DNA from: an uncultured Agitococcus sp.
Lineage (GTDB): Bacteria; Pseudomonadota; Gammaproteobacteria; Pseudomonadales; Moraxellaceae
Assembly (NCBI RefSeq): GCF_937920075.1
Contig: NZ_CALETI010000450.1
Location: 1 to 10,251 of the forward strand
Direction of reading: 5' to 3'
DNA: 10,251 nucleotides
Made by a program: the position numbers and the translations under genes. Positions 1 to 6,858 of the stretch are shown one piece after another. Each line of letters begins with the position of its first letter. Position 1 is the first letter of the stretch. The notes under the pieces were generated by a model. That model had not been told where the DNA came from. It searched no databases and saw only the letters and a program-made list of their open reading frames with translations.

Positions 1-174
1 CGAAAGAAGCTATTTTTTCAGGTTTTAGCGATAATCACAGAAAAAAGATAAAAAAAGTGCTGCTTTTAACTTAAGCTGTTTTACAATGCGCGGCCAAAAA
101 GTAAGGACTTATGCGGTTTATCAAATTTGCCACAGTATCATTGGATTAAATTTTTCTCAAAAGAGGAATTAGCA
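1..174. other. Leader region upstream of cysM, no gene recognised
   Basis: This AT-rich stretch contains no reading frame I can identify. Two short + strand frames run in from the left edge and stop near positions 49–51 and around 132 or earlier; they could be the tail of an upstream gene, but they are too short to name. A possible -10 box, TACAAT, lies at 82–87 without a convincing -35 partner. A solitary repeat end lies at 104–122, and the ribosome binding site of cysM is at 162–167. The cysM promoter is probably here but cannot be fixed from sequence alone. Confidence 0.5.
104..122 (+). repeat. Solitary end of the GACTTACGC inverted-repeat family
   Basis: The sequence AGGACTTATGCGGTTTATC matches the inward-read right end of the element upstream of hisZ (GACTTACGCGGTTATCAC) over about 16 bases, with one substitution and one inserted T. 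It also shares AGGACTTA with both ends of the element upstream of purA. No inverted partner is visible nearby, so it is either a relic or a half-element. It lies about 50 bases upstream of the cysM start codon, in the likely promoter or 5' leader. Confidence 0.55.
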
Positions 175-1065
175 ATGCCTATTATGACCTTAGAACAATG
201 TGTAGGAAATACACCGTTAGTACGCTTGCAGCGTTTAGGTATAGAAACAGGTAATACGCTTTTAGTTAAATTAGAAGGCAATAATCCAGCAGGCTCGGTC
301 AAAGATCGTCCAGCATTAAGTATGATTCAACATGCCGAACAAAGAGGTTTAATTAAATCAGGTGATACTTTAATTGAAGCAACCAGTGGCAATACAGGTA
401 TTGCTTTAGCCATGGTGGCTGCCATGAAAGGTTATAAAATGATTTTAATTATGCCTGACCATATGAGCCAAGAGCGTAAAGACGCGATGGCGGCTTATGG
501 TGCAACATTAATTGAAGTTTCACAGCAACAAGGCATGGAAGGCGCAAGAGATTTAGCCTTAAAAATGCAAACAGAAGGCAAAGGCATTGTTTTAAATCAA
601 TTTGGTAATCCCGATAATCCACTTGCCCATTATCAAGGAACAGGCCCAGAAATATGGCGAGATACAGAAGGAAAAGTCACCCATTTTATTAGCTCGATGG
701 GTACAACAGGTACAATTATGGGAACTTCTCGGTTTTTGAAAGAGCAAAATCCCAATATACAAATTATTGGTTTGCAACCCATGGCAGGTGCGCAAATCGC
801 AGGTATTAGACGTTGGCCGCAAGAGTATTTGCCAACCATTTTTGAAGCACAACGTGTTGACCAAATTATTGATATTCCACAAGCTGCTGCCGAACAAACG
901 ATGCGTGATTTAGCCCATTTTGAGGGCATTTGTGCAGGTGTTTCATCAGGCGGAGCGGTTTGGGCTATGTTACAATTAGCTCAGCAAGTTAAAAATGCGA
1001 CGATGGTTGCAATTATTTGTGATCGTGGAGATCGTTATTTATCAACGGGATTATTTAGCCGTTAA
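175..1065 (+). CDS. cysM: Cysteine synthase B (O-acetylserine sulfhydrylase B)
   Basis: A PLP-dependent cytoplasmic enzyme that makes L-cysteine from O-acetylserine and sulfide; the CysM branch is also known to accept thiosulfate. The 296-aa protein matches enterobacterial CysM nearly end to end. NNPAGSVKDR carries the predicted PLP lysine at K43. TSGNTG at 70–75 is the substrate loop, GTTGT at 176–180 the phosphate-binding loop, and SSGGA lies at 257–261. GIRRWP followed by EYLP, and the C-terminal CDRGDRYLST, distinguish CysM from CysK. The ATG at 175 was chosen because AGAGGA lies 7 bases upstream and the protein then begins as CysM does. An upstream TTG at 127 would add 16 unrelated residues. 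It is the first of six packed + strand genes, with 31 bases to the next. Its termination is slightly shorter than in E. coli CysM (303 aa), which is normal variation. Confidence 0.95.
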   Translation: MPIMTLEQCVGNTPLVRLQRLGIETGNTLLVKLEGNNPAGSVKDRPALSMIQHAEQRGLIKSGDTLIEATSGNTGIALAMVAAMKGYKMILIMPDHMSQERKDAMAAYGATLIEVSQQQGMEGARDLALKMQTEGKGIVLNQFGNPDNPLAHYQGTGPEIWRDTEGKVTHFISSMGTTGTIMGTSRFLKEQNPNIQIIGLQPMAGAQIAGIRRWPQEYLPTIFEAQRVDQIIDIPQAAAEQTMRDLAHFEGICAGVSSGGAVWAMLQLAQQVKNATMVAIICDRGDRYLSTGLFSR

Positions 1066-1096
1066 TTTATTATTCTTAGAATAGGGAGCGCGAGTT

Positions 1097-1900
1097 ATGT
1101 ATAAAGAAAAAGCGACTTTGGTTTTTGATATTGAAACAGTACCTGATATTGCCAAAGCCAAACAAATCTATAACTTAGGTAATTTAACAAACGAAGAAGC
1201 CTATGAAGCCCTAAAAAATATGCGTCGCCAAGAAACGGGTGGTTCTGATTTTTTTAGACATCATTTGCATAAAGTTGTGTGTATTTCTGTGGTATTACGC
1301 ATGGGAGACAGCGTTCGTGTGTGGTCATTAGGTGATGAAAATGCCACTGAAGCTGAAATTATCAAGCGTTTTTTTACCGCCATTGATAAATATGATGTCA
1401 CTCTTGTTTCTTGGAATGGTGGTGGTTTTGACTTACCTGTTTTGCATTATCGTGCGATGTTGCACGAAATTACCGCCCCAATGTATTGGGAGTTAGGCGA
1501 TCATTATAAAGAATTTAGATACAACAATTACATCAATCGTTTTCATATGCGCCATGTCGATTTGATGGATGTTTTGTCATTGTATCAAGCACGTGCAACA
1601 CAGCCCTTAGAACAGATTGCCACTTTTTTAGGCTTTCCAGGTAAATTAGGCATGGATGGCAGCCAAGTGTATGACTTACATCAGCAAGGTCAAATTGAGC
1701 GCATCCGCAATTATTGCGAAAGTGATGTTTTAAATACATGGTTGATTTATTTACGTTTTCAATTAATGCGTGGCGAAATTATGAAACCCGCATATCAGCA
1801 AGAAATTACTTTATTAAAAAACACCTTAGCCAGCAGTGATAAAGACCATTTGTTTGACTTTTTAGATGCTTGGGAAGATCAAGAAGCGAAATATTTATGA
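1097..1900 (+). CDS. Predicted 3'-5' exonuclease, PolB-like DEDDy family
   Basis: A 267-aa protein of the family described as predicted 3'-5' exonuclease related to the proofreading domain of family B DNA polymerases (DNA_pol_B_exo2 type), here as a stand-alone protein without a polymerase domain. The three exonuclease motifs are present: FDIET with D11 and E13 (Exo I), SWNGGGFDLPVL with D112 (Exo II), and YCESD with Y206 and D210 (Exo III), giving a DEDDy catalytic set. An HVDLMDVLS segment at 153–161 is also typical. The substrate in vivo is not known for this family; a role in DNA or RNA end processing is inference. The ATG at 1097 has GGGAG 8 bases upstream. A small palindrome, TATTCT-T-AGAATA, at 1071–1083 abuts this ribosome binding site. 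The stop codon overlaps the rlmD start (ATGA), suggesting translational coupling. Confidence 0.88.
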   Translation: MYKEKATLVFDIETVPDIAKAKQIYNLGNLTNEEAYEALKNMRRQETGGSDFFRHHLHKVVCISVVLRMGDSVRVWSLGDENATEAEIIKRFFTAIDKYDVTLVSWNGGGFDLPVLHYRAMLHEITAPMYWELGDHYKEFRYNNYINRFHMRHVDLMDVLSLYQARATQPLEQIATFLGFPGKLGMDGSQVYDLHQQGQIERIRNYCESDVLNTWLIYLRFQLMRGEIMKPAYQQEITLLKNTLASSDKDHLFDFLDAWEDQEAKYL

Positions 1901-3231
1901 ACAGAAAGCAACGTGAACGAATTAAACAGCAACCACCAATTACTTTAGAAGTGACAAAGTTGGGACATGATGGGCGAGGTGTTGCTCATCATGACGGAAA
2001 AGTGGTCTTTGTTGATGGCGCTTTAGCAGGCGAAGTGGTTGAAGCCAAAGTCACGTTAATTCGTAGTAAATATGATGAAGCAAACACCGTTAATGTGATT
2101 AAGGCTTCACCCTTAAGAGTACAACCTCCATGCAAACATTTTGGTGTGTGTGGTGGTTGCTCTTTGCAACACATTGATGCTCAGGCACAAATTGAGCTGA
2201 AGCAAGAAGTGTTAGCTGAGCAATTTAAACATTTTGGACAACTTGAGCCACAAGAATGGTTAGCTCCTTTGCGCCACAGTCAAGCAGGCTATCGTCGTAA
2301 AGCGCGTTTTGGCGTACGTTTTGTCATTAAAAAAGATAGCTTGTTATTAGGTTTTAGAGAAAAAGGCTCAAACTATTTAGCAGAATTAGAAAGCTGTGCG
2401 GTAATGGATCCCCGTTTAGGCCAATCGATTATGCCATTACGCGAGTTAATTGGTGGTTTGGCAGGCAAAGATGATATTCCACAAGTTGAAGTCGCCGCAG
2501 GTGATGACAGTGTGGCGTTGATTTTTCGGCATATGCAGCCTTTAGTTGATGAAGATGTACAAGCATTGATTAATTTCTGTCAACAACGTGATTGGCAATG
2601 TTACTTGCAGCCAAGTGGTTATGACAGTGTCCATCGTGTTTATCCAGTCGATGGTGAAGATCGTTTGCATTACGCCATGCCTGATTTTGGCTTAACGATG
2701 CGTTTTTATCCCTTAGACTTTACCCAAGTAAATACCGAAATTAACCAAAAAATGGTTAAGTTAGCCCTTGATTTATTAGATCCAAAACCCAATGAAAGGG
2801 TGTTAGATTTATTTTGTGGTTTAGGTAACTTTACTTTACCCTTGGCAACCCGTGCTCAATATGTGATTGGTGTTGAAGGCGATCAAGCAATGGTTGAACG
2901 TGGTTATGAAAATGCCCGTCATAATCAACTCAGCAATGTCGATTTTTATGCTCAAGATTTAACCGCTGATTTTTCCCAACAACCGTGGGCTAAAGAAGGT
3001 TTTGATGCATTATTAATTGATCCGCCACGTTCAGGTGCATTGGAAGTGGTACGATATTTGCCTAATTTTGGAGCAAAACGTATTGTCTATGTGTCCTGTA
3101 ATCCTGCAACCTTGGCACGAGATGCTGGCGAATTGGCTAAAGCAGGCTATACCTTAGTCAAGGCAGGGGTAATGGATATGTTTACCCATACGGCACATGT
3201 TGAATCTATTGCATTATTTATTAAAGAATAA
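1897..3231 (+). CDS. rlmD: 23S rRNA (uracil-1939-C5)-methyltransferase RlmD
   Basis: A SAM-dependent rRNA methyltransferase (formerly RumA/YgcA) that makes m5U1939 in 23S rRNA. The 444-aa protein begins with a TRAM-type RNA-binding domain (about residues 13–72). A [4Fe-4S] cluster site follows, with C79, C85, C88 (C-x5-C-x2-C) and C167. The Rossmann methyltransferase domain has DLFCGLGNFTLPLA from D304 as SAM-binding motif, LIDPPRSG as motif IV, and VYVSCNPATLARD with the predicted catalytic C401. FPHTGHLES-like FTHTAHVES near the C-terminus includes the general-base glutamate. The ATG at 1897 overlaps the preceding stop by four bases; a TTG at 1870 would add nine residues inside the neighbour and is less likely. 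The neighbourhood, directly upstream of relA, is the classical rlmD–relA pair and supports RlmD over its paralogue RlmC. Confidence 0.93.
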   Translation: MNRKQRERIKQQPPITLEVTKLGHDGRGVAHHDGKVVFVDGALAGEVVEAKVTLIRSKYDEANTVNVIKASPLRVQPPCKHFGVCGGCSLQHIDAQAQIELKQEVLAEQFKHFGQLEPQEWLAPLRHSQAGYRRKARFGVRFVIKKDSLLLGFREKGSNYLAELESCAVMDPRLGQSIMPLRELIGGLAGKDDIPQVEVAAGDDSVALIFRHMQPLVDEDVQALINFCQQRDWQCYLQPSGYDSVHRVYPVDGEDRLHYAMPDFGLTMRFYPLDFTQVNTEINQKMVKLALDLLDPKPNERVLDLFCGLGNFTLPLATRAQYVIGVEGDQAMVERGYENARHNQLSNVDFYAQDLTADFSQQPWAKEGFDALLIDPPRSGALEVVRYLPNFGAKRIVYVSCNPATLARDAGELAKAGYTLVKAGVMDMFTHTAHVESIALFIKE

Positions 3232-3252
3232 TTACTAAATTTGGTTGTACAC

Positions 3253-3285
3253 TGAGCGACGTTGAAGTGGTTTCGACGCCGCTCA
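3253..3285. repeat. 33-nt near-perfect hairpin between rlmD and relA
   Basis: The arms TGAGCGACGTTGAA (3253–3266) and TTCGACGCCGCTCA (3272–3285) pair at 13 of 14 positions, counting one G–T wobble, with one A–C mismatch, around the loop GTGGT. There is no T-run after it, so it is not an ordinary intrinsic terminator. TGAGCG…CGCTCA arms with a TCGAC core resemble palindromic intergenic repeats I recall from other bacterial genomes, though I cannot search for copies. It ends 26 bases before the relA ATG, so it could lie in the relA mRNA leader and affect read-through, mRNA processing or ribosome access. Confidence 0.8.
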
Positions 3286-3311
3286 ACTACCCTAGTTTTA
3301 GAGCGGTAATT

Positions 3312-5564
3312 ATGGTTAAAGTACGCGAAGACTATCCCATGACTGCCGATGGTGCAGTCGACCTAGAGTTGTGGTTGCAGCGTATTGCCGCACGAGTCGA
3401 ACTACAAAATCCTGATGTGCTACGGCAAGCATGTTTGTTTGCTAAAGAAGCCGATGAGGTATATGACCGTGAACACTTATGGAGTACGCGGATCAGTAGT
3501 TTCTTAACAGGTCTGGCGATGGCTGATATTTTGGCTGATTTAAAATTAGACCAAGAATCACTCGTGGCCGCTGTGTTATATCGTGCTGTTCGTGAAGAAA
3601 AAACAACGTTAGAGATTATCGCTCGTGTTTTTGGCCGTGATACTGCACAGTTGATTGATGGCGTGTTAAAAATGGCGACCATCAGCCAATTGATTAACCC
3701 CAATAGCCATAATCAAAAATTTAGTCAATCACAACAACAGCTGGATAACGTCCGTAAAATGTTGGTGTCGATGATTGATGATGTACGTATTGCCTTAATC
3801 AAATTGGCAGAACGTACTTTTGCCATTCGAGAATTAAAAGATGCCAATCCTGAGCGACAAAGACGTGTTGCTCGAGAAATTTTTGATATTTATGCCCCTT
3901 TAGCCCATCGACTTGGCATTGGCCATATTAAATGGGAACTCGAAGATTTATCGTTTAGATATTTAGAGCCAGAAGCCTATAAACACATTGCTCGACTCTT
4001 AGATGAAAAGCGTTTGCAACGTGATGAATATATTCACAATGTCACTAAAACTTTGCGTGATACCTTAGCACATGCTGATATTCAGGCAGAGGTGTCAGGG
4101 AGAGCAAAACACATTTATTCGATTTGGCGCAAAATGCAGCGCAAAAAGCTCAGTTTCCATGAGTTATACGATATTCGTGCGGTGCGTGTGTTGGTGCCAT
4201 CAGTCAAAGATTGTTATGCAGCCTTAGGTATTGTCCATTCTTTATGGAAACATATTCCCAAGGAATTTGATGATTATATTGCCACCCCTAAAGAAAATGG
4301 TTATCGCTCCTTGCATACAGCGGTGATTGGTCCTGAGGGTAAAGCTTTAGAAGTGCAGATTCGTACCAACAATATGCACGAAGAAGCTGAATTAGGGGTC
4401 TGTGCGCATTGGGTTTATAAAGAGGGTACAAAAGGCAACAAAGACGCAGGTTACGAAAGTAAAATTGCATGGTTACGTCAGGTTTTAGAATGGCAAGATG
4501 ATATGGGGGAAACTCAAGTTGATGAGTTTGCCGATCAATTAAGCCAAGCTATTCGTTACGAACGTGTATATGTGTTTACTAAAGACGGCCATGTCATTGA
4601 TTTACAAGCAGGCGCAACACCGTTAGATTTTGCTTATAGTATTCATACCCAAATTGGTCATGGTTGTCGTGGGGCAAAGGTAAATGGCCGTATTGTGCCG
4701 TTAACCTATAAATTACAAACCAGTGATCAAGTTGAAATTCTTACCCAAAAAGGCGCAACCCCAAGTCGAGATTGGTTGTTACCAAGTTTAGGTTATTTGG
4801 GAACCTCACGTGCTCAAGCAAAAGTAAAGCAGTGGTTTAAACAACAAGACCGTGAAAATAATATCACAGCGGGTCGCGAGATTTTAGAAAAAGAACTGTC
4901 TCGTTTAGCTCTCAACATGAAAATGGTGAATCTGCAAGATTATGCTGCACGTTTTAATGTTAAGCATAGTGATGATATTTTAGCGGGAATTGGTGCAGGT
5001 GACATTCGTCCTGCGCATATTGTCAATGCGATTGCCGAAAAACTCACACAACCACAAGTCGAAGTACAACCACAAGAAGTGATTCGACCAAGTCGTGTAA
5101 AACCCAATAAGAGTGGTGTGGTGGTTGAAGGAATCGACAATATTTTGATTCATTTGGCTAATTGTTGTCACCCTGTGTATGGCGAACCAATTATGGGGTT
5201 TATTACTCATAATCGTGGTGTGAGTGTACATAGTCGTTCTTGTGCTGAATTATTACGTTTGCAGAGTGAAGAGTCTGAGCGAGTCATTGAAGTACAATGG
5301 CAACAAGGTGCAACAAGCAGCGTTCAGTCAGTGAATATTATGGTTAAAGCATGGGATAGAACAGGCTTATTACGTGATATTACCGCAGTCTTAGCGAACG
5401 AACATGTGAATGTTACGGGTGTGAATACTCAATCCAATAAACAAGACGGTACAGCGCAAATGCAAATTACCGTTGAAGTATCTGGTGTTGAGCAATTAGC
5501 GAAAGTATTGCAAAAAATTGAACAACAACCTAATGTCATTTTGGCAAGACGAATGGGCTTGTAA
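3312..5564 (+). CDS. relA: GTP pyrophosphokinase RelA, (p)ppGpp synthetase
   Basis: A ribosome-associated stringent-response enzyme that makes pppGpp/ppGpp from ATP and GTP/GDP during amino-acid starvation. The 750-aa protein has all RelA parts in order. The N-terminal pseudo-hydrolase domain has AVLYRAVREE (about 87–96) where SpoT carries its HD hydrolase residues, so hydrolase activity should be absent. The synthetase domain covers about 235–375, with GRAKHIYSIWRKMQ, the EFDD motif at 318–321 characteristic of monofunctional RelA, NGYRSLHT, and EVQIRT followed by HEEAELGVCAHW. TGS lies at about 416–480, a conserved-cysteine region at 610–644 (C618, C619, C644), and ACT at about 671–750. The ATG at 3312 was chosen because MVKVRE matches the usual RelA start and GAGCGG lies upstream. 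A GTG at 3267 would place the first codons in the hairpin loop. lrgA follows after three bases. Confidence 0.95.
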   Translation: MVKVREDYPMTADGAVDLELWLQRIAARVELQNPDVLRQACLFAKEADEVYDREHLWSTRISSFLTGLAMADILADLKLDQESLVAAVLYRAVREEKTTLEIIARVFGRDTAQLIDGVLKMATISQLINPNSHNQKFSQSQQQLDNVRKMLVSMIDDVRIALIKLAERTFAIRELKDANPERQRRVAREIFDIYAPLAHRLGIGHIKWELEDLSFRYLEPEAYKHIARLLDEKRLQRDEYIHNVTKTLRDTLAHADIQAEVSGRAKHIYSIWRKMQRKKLSFHELYDIRAVRVLVPSVKDCYAALGIVHSLWKHIPKEFDDYIATPKENGYRSLHTAVIGPEGKALEVQIRTNNMHEEAELGVCAHWVYKEGTKGNKDAGYESKIAWLRQVLEWQDDMGETQVDEFADQLSQAIRYERVYVFTKDGHVIDLQAGATPLDFAYSIHTQIGHGCRGAKVNGRIVPLTYKLQTSDQVEILTQKGATPSRDWLLPSLGYLGTSRAQAKVKQWFKQQDRENNITAGREILEKELSRLALNMKMVNLQDYAARFNVKHSDDILAGIGAGDIRPAHIVNAIAEKLTQPQVEVQPQEVIRPSRVKPNKSGVVVEGIDNILIHLANCCHPVYGEPIMGFITHNRGVSVHSRSCAELLRLQSEESERVIEVQWQQGATSSVQSVNIMVKAWDRTGLLRDITAVLANEHVNVTGVNTQSNKQDGTAQMQITVEVSGVEQLAKVLQKIEQQPNVILARRMGL

Positions 5565-5567
5565 ACC

Positions 5568-5912
5568 ATGCAAGCCATTTTTATCTTACTCGTCTTTCAA
5601 TTGATGGGAGAGCTGGCCGTCCATTATCTACATTTGCCGTTATCGGGTGGTATTATGGGGATGGTATTGTTGTTTGCTTTTTTATTAATTTATGGTCGTG
5701 TTCCCGAGAGTCTAGCTTTTTTTACCCCCAAATTTTTACAGCATTTAGCCTTATATTTATTGCCCGTTTCTGCGGGCGTAATTACTTTGTGGCCACTGTT
5801 ACAAAAGGAAGGATTGCTTATTATTAGCGTCATGGTGATTTCAACCCTTATTCCTTTAGTATTGTGTGCATGGTGCTTAGATAAATGGCTAAGCAAACAA
5901 GGTAAATTTTAA
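5568..5912 (+). CDS. lrgA: LrgA/CidA family membrane protein
   Basis: A 114-aa, strongly hydrophobic inner-membrane protein of the CidA/LrgA (holin-like) family. It has about four predicted membrane segments (roughly 3–22, 26–44, 60–80, 85–105). The N-terminal LVFQLMGELAVHYL and PLSGGIMGMVLLF segments correspond to the family pattern of GE followed by a P-x-x-G-x-x-x-G-M-x-L stretch. LALYLLPVSAGV is the other family hallmark. Family members are reported to work with LrgB in control of murein hydrolase activity and, in several bacteria, in transport of pyruvate, acetate or glycolate-like acids; which applies here is not visible. The ATG lies three bases after the relA stop with no strong ribosome binding site, so it is probably translated by coupling. 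Its stop overlaps the lrgB start by one base. cidA is the alternative name. Confidence 0.85.
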   Translation: MQAIFILLVFQLMGELAVHYLHLPLSGGIMGMVLLFAFLLIYGRVPESLAFFTPKFLQHLALYLLPVSAGVITLWPLLQKEGLLIISVMVISTLIPLVLCAWCLDKWLSKQGKF

Positions 5913-6607
5913 TGGCTAGTGACCTCCTAAGTACGCCTCTAGTGTGGATGACAGTAACTTTAACCGCCTATGAAGCAGGTTTTTGGTTGCACCGACGTTT
6001 AAAAGAGCCAGTCTTAGTGCCACCCATGTTGTTGTCATTAACGATATTAATCATGGTGTTATTGGCGGCTGATGTAAATTATCAGCAGTATTTTAAAGCC
6101 AATGCGTTTATCCACTTTTTATTGGGCACCTCAACTGTTGCCTTGGCTGTGCCTTTATATCAATCTTTACCACGTTTAAAAGCCGCAGCTTTGCCGTTAT
6201 TAGTCGTGTTGTTGATTGGTTCAGTGGTTGGTGCAGGTGTGGCCTTAGCCTTAGCGCAATTATCGGGTTTATCACATAGTAGCGTTTTAGCATTTGCCAC
6301 AAGGGCAGTGACCACACCAATGGCCTTGGGTATTGCCGAAAAAATTCATGCGCCATTAGCCTTAGCGTCTGCCATTGTCATTGTTTCGGGTTTAGTGGGG
6401 GCAATTGCTGCCGAAGCCTTATTAAAGTTTGTGCGTCATGATATGGCTAAAGGCTTTGCTTTGGGATTGGCAGCGCATGGTGTGGGGACGGCACGTGCCT
6501 TACAAATTAGCCCAACAGCAGGTGCATTTGCGGCATTGGGGATGAGTTTAAATGGTATTTTGACCGCTTTATGGTTGCCGAGCGTGATTAAATGGGTTTT
6601 TGCCTAA
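5912..6607 (+). CDS. lrgB: LrgB/CidB family membrane protein
   Basis: A 231-aa polytopic inner-membrane protein, the partner of LrgA. Visible family signatures are LLGTSTVALAVPLYQ (70–84), the conserved transport-like region FATRAVTTPMALGIAEKI (128–145) where many relatives have a PKSVTTPIA stretch, IVSGLVGAI (157–165), AAHGVGTARAL (187–197) and GAFAALGMSLNG (204–215). Plant PLGG1, a plastidial glycolate/glycerate transporter, is a fused homologue of this pair, so small-acid transport is as likely as a role in autolysis. Length is normal for LrgB. The start ATG shares its A with the lrgA stop (TAATG), and CAAGG about nine bases upstream may act as ribosome binding site. It is the last gene before the terminator at 6715. 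Standing behind relA rather than behind a LytS/LytR-type regulator is its notable feature. Confidence 0.88.
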   Translation: MASDLLSTPLVWMTVTLTAYEAGFWLHRRLKEPVLVPPMLLSLTILIMVLLAADVNYQQYFKANAFIHFLLGTSTVALAVPLYQSLPRLKAAALPLLVVLLIGSVVGAGVALALAQLSGLSHSSVLAFATRAVTTPMALGIAEKIHAPLALASAIVIVSGLVGAIAAEALLKFVRHDMAKGFALGLAAHGVGTARALQISPTAGAFAALGMSLNGILTALWLPSVIKWVFA

Positions 6608-6714
6608 TTAAAATTGTTCAGAAAATTAGCGTAAATGTCGAAGTTTTCACGACTTACTGAAAAAATACCTGTAAATCACTGCCTAAATTACAGAAAGATG
6701 ATATTATTAGGCAG
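6608..6714. other. 3' region of lrgB with two inverted repeats
   Basis: No gene is visible. A perfect 8-bp inverted repeat, CTGCCTAA (6679–6686) with TTAGGCAG (6707–6714), encloses a 20-base loop and ends exactly where the terminator stem begins. A weaker pairing, GTAA-AT-GTCG (6631–6640) with CGACTTAC (6650–6657), precedes it. These may be structured 3' UTR of the lrgB transcript or part of a small RNA; there is no persuasive promoter of its own. Confidence 0.45.
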
Positions 6715-6737
6715 CCGAGTTTTTACTCGGTTTTTTT
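6715..6737 (+). terminator. Rho-independent terminator of the cysM–lrgB cluster
   Basis: The stem CCGAGT (6715–6720) and ACTCGG (6725–6730) with loop TTTT is followed directly by seven T residues (6731–6737). This is a textbook + strand intrinsic terminator, about 107 bases beyond the lrgB stop. It separates the upstream cluster from hisZ, which therefore needs its own promoter between 6738 and 6858. Confidence 0.9.
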
Positions 6738-6750
6738 GTGTCTTAAACAC

Positions 6751-6839
6751 GACTTACGCGTTGCTTTGCAATTAGCACGTTGTATAGATTTAAAATGTAC
6801 ACATTTTCAATCTATACATGAGTGATAACCGCGTAAGTC
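6751..6839. repeat. 89-nt MITE-like inverted-repeat element upstream of hisZ
   Basis: The outer ends GACTTACGCG (6751–6760) and CGCGTAAGTC (6830–6839) are a perfect 10-bp inverted repeat. Nested inside is a long hairpin: TGTATAGATT (6781–6790) pairs with AATCTATACA (6809–6818), and AAAATGT (6792–6798) pairs with ACATTTT (6801–6807), with a single T–C mismatch between the two stems and only AC at the tip. There is no coding capacity. The outer ends are shared with the sequences at 104–122 and 8038–8103, so it looks like a small non-autonomous mobile repeat. No clean target-site duplication lies at its edges; a TCTTAA direct repeat at 6741–6746 and 6851–6856 does not abut them. Confidence 0.65.
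6761..6788 (+). promoter_or_regulatory. Possible hisZ promoter inside the inverted-repeat element
   Basis: TTGCTT (6761–6766) and TATAGA (6783–6788) are separated by 16 bases and are a plausible sigma70-type pair. The preceding terminator means hisZ needs a promoter in this gap, and nearly all of the gap is the repeat element. An alternative uses TTGCAA at 6766–6771 with an AT-rich box near 6789–6796. This is inference from weak matches. Confidence 0.3.
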
Positions 6840-6858
6840 TGATTAGCGAGTCTTAAGC

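Noticed and set aside
127..174. An upstream TTG start for cysM adding 16 residues.
   Set aside because: The extra residues match no CysM, would cover the AGAGGA ribosome binding site, and the ATG at 175 gives the normal N-terminus.
3267..3311. An upstream GTG start for relA adding 15 residues.
   Set aside because: Those codons fall in the intergenic hairpin, and the shorter protein begins as RelA does with a ribosome binding site before the ATG at 3312.
6649..6657. ACGACTTAC as another copy of the repeat end.
   Set aside because: It shares only nine bases with the element at 6749, then continues as TG instead of GCG; too short to count as a family member.
6741..6856. TCTTAA direct repeats (6741–6746 and 6851–6856) as a target-site duplication of the element upstream of hisZ.
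   Set aside because: They lie 4 and 11 bases away from the inverted-repeat ends, not against them, and a 6-base repeat can arise by chance in AT-rich DNA.
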